The notes beneath the pieces were generated by a model, which saw only the letters and a list, made by a program, of their open reading frames with translations, searched no databases and had not been told where the DNA came from. The translations under genes and the position numbers were made by a program. A stretch of DNA of 10,463 nt. It comes from Candidatus Sumerlaeota bacterium. GTDB taxonomy: Bacteria; Sumerlaeota; Sumerlaeia; UBA8349. Below, piece by piece: positions 1 to 4,733 of the stretch (positions are counted from its first letter, which is position 1; every line of letters starts with the position of its first letter). The stretch spans positions 5,270 to 15,732 of the forward strand of contig DNPO01000354.1 of NCBI GenBank assembly GCA_003501375.1, read 5' to 3'.

Positions 1-72
1 TTCATTTTATCTGCATGTTGTTTTTCTTCATATGCTCGGACGGAAGGGTTTTATCCGACCTTACCAAACATG

Positions 73-1647
73 TTACCAGAGCTTCGCCGGGGCAATTCGC
101 ACGAACACAACGCCGTGGGACGCAACGGTGGCTTCAAACTTATCATCAAACTTACCCAAGTCTTTTTGCCGCCACAGATCGCGCACCTGTTGTTTGCCTT
201 TGATTTTCAAATCCGACCACTGTGCGGTAACGGTTGCTTTTTCGCCCGTGCGATTGAAAAGTCCAACCGCCAGAGAGCCATCTTCCAGTGGTTTTGAGTA
301 CACTGCCAACTGGCTGTCGCTGGACACGCGCACTCCCTGCTTGCACAGTACGTCTTGATCGACAGCCAGTACTTCGTCGTTGGTCAAGAGACCGAGGGTA
401 AAATCATCCAATTTTGCCAGATCGCACCCGATCAGCAGCGGCGCGCCCAACAGACTCCAGAGGCTGATGTGCGAATATTGCTCATCCGGCGTGAGTTTGG
501 TCGGATGCAGTCTGCCCCAGCCCACTTGCCCCACCACCAACATATCAGGATCGTTGTAATGCCCGGGTGTCTGGTACGGTGCCCATTTGTCCTGCGAGAA
601 ACCAATCCCCTGCACACTTTTCCATGAGTCATTGATATCGCCCGTGGTACGCCACGCGCTGGCCAGCGGTGCCAAGTCCTTGATAATCTTGATGATATTC
701 CCCGGCCCATTATTCGACAAACTGTACACAATGTCGCGCTTTGTGCTAACCAACGCATCGCGCATTTCCAGCGTGTTCGTTGTGTCGACCGGGCCCCAGT
801 CGTATTTCAAGTAATCAAAGCCCCACGCAGCCCACTGCTTGGCATCGTTCGTCGCAAAGTGATACTTGCCTACTTCGTATGGCATCTTGTGAGAGTGTAT
901 CGGGGCTTTCAGATTGGCGTTTGGGTCCCACTTGCCTTCTTCATTCTCAGAAGACCCCCCCAGGCGTTTGGCGTAGGAAACCGTCCACGGCGTCGAATAG
1001 ATACCGATTTTGAGTCCCATGCCATGCACTTGATCGCACAACGCCTTCATATCGGCAAAACGCTGGGGGTTCGGCTGAATGGCGTGGAATTCCCCGCCGC
1101 GTTCGCCCTGCCAGGTATCGTCAATATTGATGTATGTCCAGCCGTGATCGCGCAACCCCTTGTCCACCATCGCCTTGGCGGAACTGATCACCTTTTCCTG
1201 ATTGACGCTTTCCGCCCAGCAATTCCAACTGTTCCATCCCATCGGCGGCGTCAGGGCAATCGTGTCGCCCGCCACGATGCGAAATTCTTTTTTCGCCGAG
1301 CCCTTCGCGTTTTTTGCGCTCAGAGTTACTTTGTACTCGCCCTTTTCCGCCAGAACGCCCTTGATGCTTCCGGTTGCCTCGTCCAGCGTCAGGCCTTTGG
1401 GCAGTCCCTTCGCACCAAAAGTCATCGGCCTATCCCCTGTAGCGGGAATCTGATAAAAGAAGGGGTTTCCGGGACGCGCGCCAAAAATGGAGGGCCCATT
1501 GATGCGTGGTGTGGCAGGAGCCTTGGGGGTAAGAATTTCAAACGTCGTCGTTGTTGGCGCGGTAGCATTCTCCGCATGGCTCAGCGACAAGGGAAATGCA
1601 CACAAAGAGAGTCCTAACAAAACAGCCCTGAAAAATCTACGTTTCAT
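73..1647 (-). CDS. Secreted GH27 alpha-galactosidase-like glycoside hydrolase with N-terminal He_PIG-type module
   Basis: Predicted exported retaining glycosidase of family GH27, most likely releasing terminal alpha-galactose (or a related sugar) from oligosaccharides or polysaccharides outside the cytoplasm. Numbered from the chosen start (524 aa): residues 1-25 form a signal peptide (MKRRF, hydrophobic core, SHA before the predicted cut). Residues about 45-128 look like the NEW1/He_PIG pair (PRINGPSIFGARPG, then an Ig-like fold). The catalytic barrel follows from about 130, opening with MGWNSWN (136-142) and YINIDDTW (172-179). FDYLKYDWG holds the probable nucleophile Asp283, and WRTTGDI holds the probable acid/base Asp337, by analogy with Asp170 and Asp231 of human alpha-galactosidase A. 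A short beta-sandwich ends the protein. The frame is open 13 codons further upstream (to 1686), but the start at 1647 was chosen because a good ribosome site precedes it and the signal peptide then begins at Met1. Other GH27 specificities (alpha-N-acetylgalactosaminidase, beta-L-arabinopyranosidase) cannot be excluded. Confidence 0.93.
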   Translation of the reverse strand: MKRRFFRAVLLGLSLCAFPLSLSHAENATAPTTTTFEILTPKAPATPRINGPSIFGARPGNPFFYQIPATGDRPMTFGAKGLPKGLTLDEATGSIKGVLAEKGEYKVTLSAKNAKGSAKKEFRIVAGDTIALTPPMGWNSWNCWAESVNQEKVISSAKAMVDKGLRDHGWTYINIDDTWQGERGGEFHAIQPNPQRFADMKALCDQVHGMGLKIGIYSTPWTVSYAKRLGGSSENEEGKWDPNANLKAPIHSHKMPYEVGKYHFATNDAKQWAAWGFDYLKYDWGPVDTTNTLEMRDALVSTKRDIVYSLSNNGPGNIIKIIKDLAPLASAWRTTGDINDSWKSVQGIGFSQDKWAPYQTPGHYNDPDMLVVGQVGWGRLHPTKLTPDEQYSHISLWSLLGAPLLIGCDLAKLDDFTLGLLTNDEVLAVDQDVLCKQGVRVSSDSQLAVYSKPLEDGSLAVGLFNRTGEKATVTAQWSDLKIKGKQQVRDLWRQKDLGKFDDKFEATVASHGVVFVRIAPAKLW

Positions 1648-1655
1648 GGAAACAA

Positions 1656-1662
1656 CCTTTCT
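1656..1662 (-). promoter_or_regulatory. Ribosome binding site deciding the GH27 start
   Basis: The minus strand reads AGAAAGG, 8 nt before the ATG at 1647. It supports the internal Met rather than the upstream in-frame ATG at 1686, and the resulting protein starts directly with its signal peptide. Confidence 0.6.
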
Positions 1663-1723
1663 GCAAGATGAAGTGTAGAGACCCAAAACTTAGTGGTCTG
1701 CGCCTCTGTGGTTAAAAAATTTT

Positions 1724-1752
1724 AAGATACTGGAATGCCCACACCGTTACAA
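1724..1752 (-). promoter_or_regulatory. Candidate sigma-70-like promoter for the GH27 gene
   Basis: On the minus strand TTGTAA (1747-1752) and TATCTT (1724-1729) are separated by 17 nt. Each matches four of six consensus bases. The implied leader is about 70 nt. It lies in the 265-bp gap after the PAP2 gene, so the hydrolase may be transcribed separately. The rest of this gap shows no gene that I can support. The call rests on motif inspection only. Confidence 0.35.
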
Positions 1753-1912
1753 AACCGCCCTGGATGCGCGCAAACAAAATGCTTCCTATACAGCGAAGAT
1801 ACGAGAAAAGCGGTGAACCCAAGTCTTCGTTTTCTGATCCTTTTCATGAGAGGGATTAGGGATGCAAGGGTGTTATTGTTTATCTGACCGCAACAGCCGA
1901 GCGCAAAATATC

Positions 1913-2731
1913 TTATTCTGCCGCGTTCGTCAAGAAGGCTTTCCAAGCAGTTGCGATGCGTGTTGTCAATGGGCCTGCTCGACGATTCTGGAATGCATAC
2001 CAGATGCCATTCAAAAACATTTCCAACCAACGATTACAATTCACAACGGGCGTTTCGTATGACAACGCTGCCCATAAAGCGGCAAGAGGTAGCGAGCCAA
2101 CAATATCTGTCGGCCAATGCGCCCCCGACATCATGCGTGTAATCGACAAAACAATCAGCAATCCAAACAACAAGATTCCGCCGCCCCGATACCCGCGACG
2201 AAAGGCCATCAGGGTAAAGAATAGGGTGGAAACCACATGCCCCGAGGGAAAACTTGCTCCACTCCCCACACGGGTTTTCAGATGATAGACCGTCTTCAAA
2301 TCAAACCAGTCCGGTAACGCTCCACCCGCACTACGGCGGTCAATCATGTTTTCGCACTTGTTTTGAAGGATTTGTGTGATAATAAAAATAACGCCTACCC
2401 ATCCCCAAAAGGCGAGTTTCTGACAAATGCTTTTGCGCTCAAACGGAATGAGGCTGTGGATCAGAAAGAAAAGACCCAAAAAGGCAAAAACAGAAATATC
2501 GCCCATTTTTGAGTTAAAATACGCAATGAAGAGATCAAAGGACTTGCTATGCCCCAACATATGATTGAAAAAATACGCGCCCTGTTTGTCCCATTCAAAA
2601 ATTACTTGCCATGTTGCTGGTGTTTTTGCCAAAACAGCAAAGACAAGACAAATGACCAAATATATTGGCCAAGTGAGACGATAAGATTCCTTCGGAAGAT
2701 AGAGCGATTCCATGGGGATGACGGAGGACAT
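1913..2731 (-). CDS. PAP2-superfamily integral membrane phosphatase
   Basis: A 272-residue membrane protein of the type 2 phosphatidic acid phosphatase (PAP2) superfamily, which removes phosphate from lipid phosphates such as undecaprenyl diphosphate, phosphatidate, phosphatidylglycerophosphate or lipid A. All three signature motifs are recognisable in order. Motif 1 is K125-x6-R132 followed by Arg133 where the consensus has Pro. Motif 2 is FPSGH (161-165). Motif 3 is T198-R199-x5-H205-x3-D209, with Thr for the usual Ser. His165 and His205 are the expected phosphohistidine nucleophile and its partner. Hydrophobic segments lie near residues 20-38, 78-95, 107-124, 167-177, 184-200 and 212-224, the expected topology for an inner-membrane enzyme. 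The substrate cannot be read from sequence. Neither Met1 (2731) nor the in-frame Met7 (2713) has a Shine-Dalgarno sequence, so the exact start is uncertain. It follows the HDOD terminator and is probably its own transcription unit. Confidence 0.88.
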   Translation of the reverse strand: MSSVIPMESLYLPKESYRLTWPIYLVICLVFAVLAKTPATWQVIFEWDKQGAYFFNHMLGHSKSFDLFIAYFNSKMGDISVFAFLGLFFLIHSLIPFERKSICQKLAFWGWVGVIFIITQILQNKCENMIDRRSAGGALPDWFDLKTVYHLKTRVGSGASFPSGHVVSTLFFTLMAFRRGYRGGGILLFGLLIVLSITRMMSGAHWPTDIVGSLPLAALWAALSYETPVVNCNRWLEMFLNGIWYAFQNRRAGPLTTRIATAWKAFLTNAAE

Positions 2732-2742
2732 GGGGCACCATT

Positions 2743-2771
2743 CGAATATGAGAGATATCTGGCATTGTCAA
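2743..2771 (-). promoter_or_regulatory. Candidate promoter close to the PAP2 start
   Basis: On the minus strand a perfect TTGACA (2766-2771) is followed after 17 nt by TATTCG (2743-2748), a poor -10 with three of six matches. If used, transcription would begin only a few bases before the ATG at 2731, giving a nearly leaderless mRNA. That would fit the missing Shine-Dalgarno sequence. Confidence 0.3.
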
Positions 2772-2796
2772 GAAGGCCACACACAAAAACAGAGTT

Positions 2797-2824
2797 ATGC
2801 TATCACGCCTCTTTTTTGTTGCAA
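2797..2824 (-). promoter_or_regulatory. Alternative candidate promoter upstream of PAP2
   Basis: The minus strand carries TTGCAA (2819-2824), a 16-nt spacer and TAGCAT (2797-2802), each box with four of six consensus bases. It would give a leader of about 60 nt. It competes with the closer candidate at 2743-2771, and sequence alone does not decide between them. Confidence 0.25.
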
Positions 2825-2854
2825 GAAAAAAACGTCCCAACAAAGATAGATCTC

Positions 2855-2903
2855 GAAAAAGACGAAACGCACAAAAACTTCAACCGAAGTTTTTGTGCGT
2901 TTC
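2855..2903 (-). terminator. Strong intrinsic terminator after the HDOD gene
   Basis: A perfect 18-bp inverted repeat has arms at 2864-2881 and 2886-2903 and a 4-nt loop (GGTT on the minus strand). On the minus strand it is followed by GTC and then a run of five T. The stem begins 27 nt past the HDOD stop codon, so it ends the transcript from the right and isolates the PAP2 gene. The stem is A/T-rich apart from its GCG step, but its length and perfection make it the clearest terminator in the window. Confidence 0.82.
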
Positions 2904-2930
2904 ATGTGTTTCAAAGTCTTGTTTTGGGGG

Positions 2931-3800
2931 TTATTTTTCCAGCACAATCAGATCCATCAACTCGGTCGCGTCTTCCTGCATTTCAGAAAGTGCTTCGCGC
3001 AAATCATCAATCTCCGCCGGAGCAAGGCCCAAGCGTATGCCATACAATGAGGAGAGTACGCTCTCGGGTGAAACCCAATCAAAGCCAAAGCCCGAGATAT
3101 CCGCCAAACTGTGTGCCAAGCGTACGACGGTGTATTCCGGCTCCAATTTGACCGTTTCTTCCGGCTCATCGTGCGAATGCTGAATGAGGTTCACAATAAG
3201 TGGTGGCAAATGCCACGCCTGTGCTACCCATGCACCGATTTCTACGTGGTCCAGCCCCAGCACGCCCCGCTCAATTTCCGTGAGGTACAGCGGCGATTCG
3301 GATGCGATTTCAATTACTTTCCGGTATTCGGTCGGGTACTCCAGCGCCATGAGGATGATGCCCATGTCTTGCAAGAGCGCACCGGTGTAGCACGCTTCCA
3401 CTGAAAAGATACCGGGCAATTTGCGCCCAAGCATTTCCACTGCGCGCGCGGCACCAACGGCGTGCATCCAGAAGCGACGAACATCAATGACGTTTTGGTG
3501 CCGTCCAGAAAAATAATCGAATACTGACGTCGCCATGGCCAAAAAGCGTACGGTATCAAAACCGATGAGTGCCACCGCACGGCGGAGCGAATCTACCTTG
3601 CCCTGAAAACCGAAAAATGCGGAGTTGGCGATGCGGAGGATGCGTGCGGAAATGGCATGGTCGCACTGGAGAATGGCCGTGAGATCAGCAGCCGAAGCGG
3701 TATCGCTGCTCGCTGCCTCGATCACTCGCGTCATCACCTCGGGTAGCGTCGGGATTTCCATCGTAGAGAGTCGTTTTTCAACAGATGTTCGATCCAGCAT
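2931..3800 (-). CDS. HDOD-domain signalling protein
   Basis: A soluble 289-residue protein made almost entirely of one HDOD domain, a non-hydrolytic relative of HD phosphohydrolases found in bacterial signalling and regulatory proteins. The N-terminal hallmark is plain: IPTLPEVMTRV (16-26), then LTAILQCDHAISARILRIAN (40-59) and SAFFG. The HD-core region follows: a His at 113, ALLQDMG at 141-147 and DHVEIGAWVAQAW at 184-196, then HSH at 208-210. The position that is His in the usual LLHDIG motif is Gln144 here, so metal-dependent hydrolysis is unlikely and a scaffold or regulatory role is more probable. There is no fused receiver, EAL or GGDEF domain. It lies downstream of rsmE and the PAS/GAF sensor, with its own promoter and a strong terminator. 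AGGAGA precedes the ATG with a rather long 12-nt spacing. The family is certain and the partner unknown. Confidence 0.92.
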   Translation of the reverse strand: MLDRTSVEKRLSTMEIPTLPEVMTRVIEAASSDTASAADLTAILQCDHAISARILRIANSAFFGFQGKVDSLRRAVALIGFDTVRFLAMATSVFDYFSGRHQNVIDVRRFWMHAVGAARAVEMLGRKLPGIFSVEACYTGALLQDMGIILMALEYPTEYRKVIEIASESPLYLTEIERGVLGLDHVEIGAWVAQAWHLPPLIVNLIQHSHDEPEETVKLEPEYTVVRLAHSLADISGFGFDWVSPESVLSSLYGIRLGLAPAEIDDLREALSEMQEDATELMDLIVLEK

Positions 3801-3857
3801 GAAACATTCTTTCTCCTAACAAAAATAAAGCGAACACACCATCTACGCTATGCCTGT

Positions 3858-3886
3858 ATTCTGTAAGGAAATCGCGCATCTGTCAA
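3858..3886 (-). promoter_or_regulatory. Sigma-70-like promoter of the HDOD gene
   Basis: The minus strand shows a perfect TTGACA (3881-3886), a 17-nt spacer and CAGAAT (3858-3863, four of six). The expected transcript would start near 3850 with a leader of about 50 nt. A second perfect TTGACA lies 13 bp upstream (3894-3899), and the 9-base word ACAGAATAC occurs at both 3856-3864 and 3888-3896. These could be part of a regulator site or an overlapping promoter. Confidence 0.55.
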
Positions 3887-3930
3887 GGTATTCTGTCAAT
3901 TTTTGAGAAGGGAATGAAGTCAGTTGCCCA

Positions 3931-4716
3931 TCATTTTCCGAGTTCTCCTGCCTGGTATAACAAAACGGTAGCCGCTGCCAATGCGGCTGTTTCCGCCCGC
4001 AAAATGCGTGCGCCCAGCGACCGTGGCTGAAATCTAGCTTGCATTGCGCTGGCAATTTCCTCGGGGGTCAAACCGCCCTCGGGGCCAATCAAGGCAAGGA
4101 TCGGCTCAAGCGAATCGCGGAGTGTGCATGATGCGGTTTCTGCATGCTGCACGCCGGAGTCCTCCGCTTCATGCTCTCCGCAATAAACAAACCGATGCGC
4201 AGTTTCCGGCGATTGCTCCAAAACGTTTTGGAAGGAAGGAAGCAGTCGCACGGGCATCAGGCCTGCGCGTTCGCATTGCTTGCAGGCTGAAACGACAATC
4301 TTATCCCAACGTTCACGTCGCGCGGCATCGGATTCATTATCGTCCTCTTCCATCCCGTGCCATTGTGCCACGCTACGACGCGCCTCAAAAAACCAGATTT
4401 CTCCCACGCCGAGTTCCACGGCTTTCTGGATCAAAAAATCGGCCTTTTTCCCTTTAAGCAACGCCGCGAGTAAAATTAAGCGCACGTGGGGTTCGGCTGT
4501 TGAAGCCACCTGCGTGTTCACTTGGACGGTTGCAGCGCCTCGTCCCGCTGAGGTTAACTCGCCATCGTAAAAAAATCCCCGCCCGTCAAACAAACGCAAC
4601 GAGTCGCCGACGGCAAGGCGTAAAACGCGCAGCGCATGGCGCGCTTCGTCAGGCGGCAGTTCCACATTCGCGGAAACCTTGGCTTGGGGACAGTAGAAGA
4701 TGCGGGGATGGGACAT
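3931..4716 (-). CDS. rsmE: 16S rRNA (uracil1498-N3)-methyltransferase RsmE
   Basis: SAM-dependent SPOUT methyltransferase that adds N3-methyl to U1498 of 16S rRNA in the small-subunit decoding region. The 261-residue product begins MSHPRIFYCP with an N-terminal PUA-like RNA-binding part (HALRVLRLAVGD, 27-38). The central part holds the LLKGKKADFLIQKAVELGVGEI segment (86-107). The C-terminal trefoil-knot motifs are IGPEGGLTPEE (210-220) and SLGARILRAETAALAA (233-248), diagnostic for RsmE. It is slightly longer than typical members. The extra length sits in a charged loop around 121-136 and in an insert around 181-200. The frame is open 34 codons further upstream (to 4818), but that part overlaps the end of the sensor gene and has no family similarity, so Met at 4716 is the start. 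It lies 17 nt after the sensor stop with no clear ribosome site, which suggests translational coupling in one transcript. Confidence 0.96.
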   Translation of the reverse strand: MSHPRIFYCPQAKVSANVELPPDEARHALRVLRLAVGDSLRLFDGRGFFYDGELTSAGRGAATVQVNTQVASTAEPHVRLILLAALLKGKKADFLIQKAVELGVGEIWFFEARRSVAQWHGMEEDDNESDAARRERWDKIVVSACKQCERAGLMPVRLLPSFQNVLEQSPETAHRFVYCGEHEAEDSGVQHAETASCTLRDSLEPILALIGPEGGLTPEEIASAMQARFQPRSLGARILRAETAALAAATVLLYQAGELGK

Positions 4717-4733
4717 AAAATGGTTTGAGTTTC

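Noticed and set aside
36..58. Small hairpin (TCGGA / TCCGA) after the GH27 stop, a possible terminator
   Set aside because: Only five base pairs with a 13-nt loop, and no T run follows on the minus strand. The 72 bp left of the stop hold nothing else I can support.
859..1617. 252-codon open frame on the plus strand opposite the GH27 gene
   Set aside because: It lies wholly antisense to a gene with clear GH27 motifs, and its translation is Arg/Pro-rich with no recognisable domain; it is a shadow frame.
1834..1859. Hairpin after the PAP2 stop codon
   Set aside because: On the minus strand, the direction of transcription, it has three mismatches and is followed by AAAA rather than T; it pairs better only as plus-strand RNA with G-U wobbles.
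1722..2030. 102-codon minus-strand frame between the PAP2 and GH27 genes
   Set aside because: More than a third overlaps the PAP2 C-terminus in another frame; there is no ribosome site and no domain. A small gene in the unshared part cannot be excluded, but nothing supports one.
2549..3151. 200-codon open frame on the plus strand
   Set aside because: It crosses the PAP2 5' end, the terminator hairpin and the HDOD 3' end in antisense, and the product looks like nothing known.
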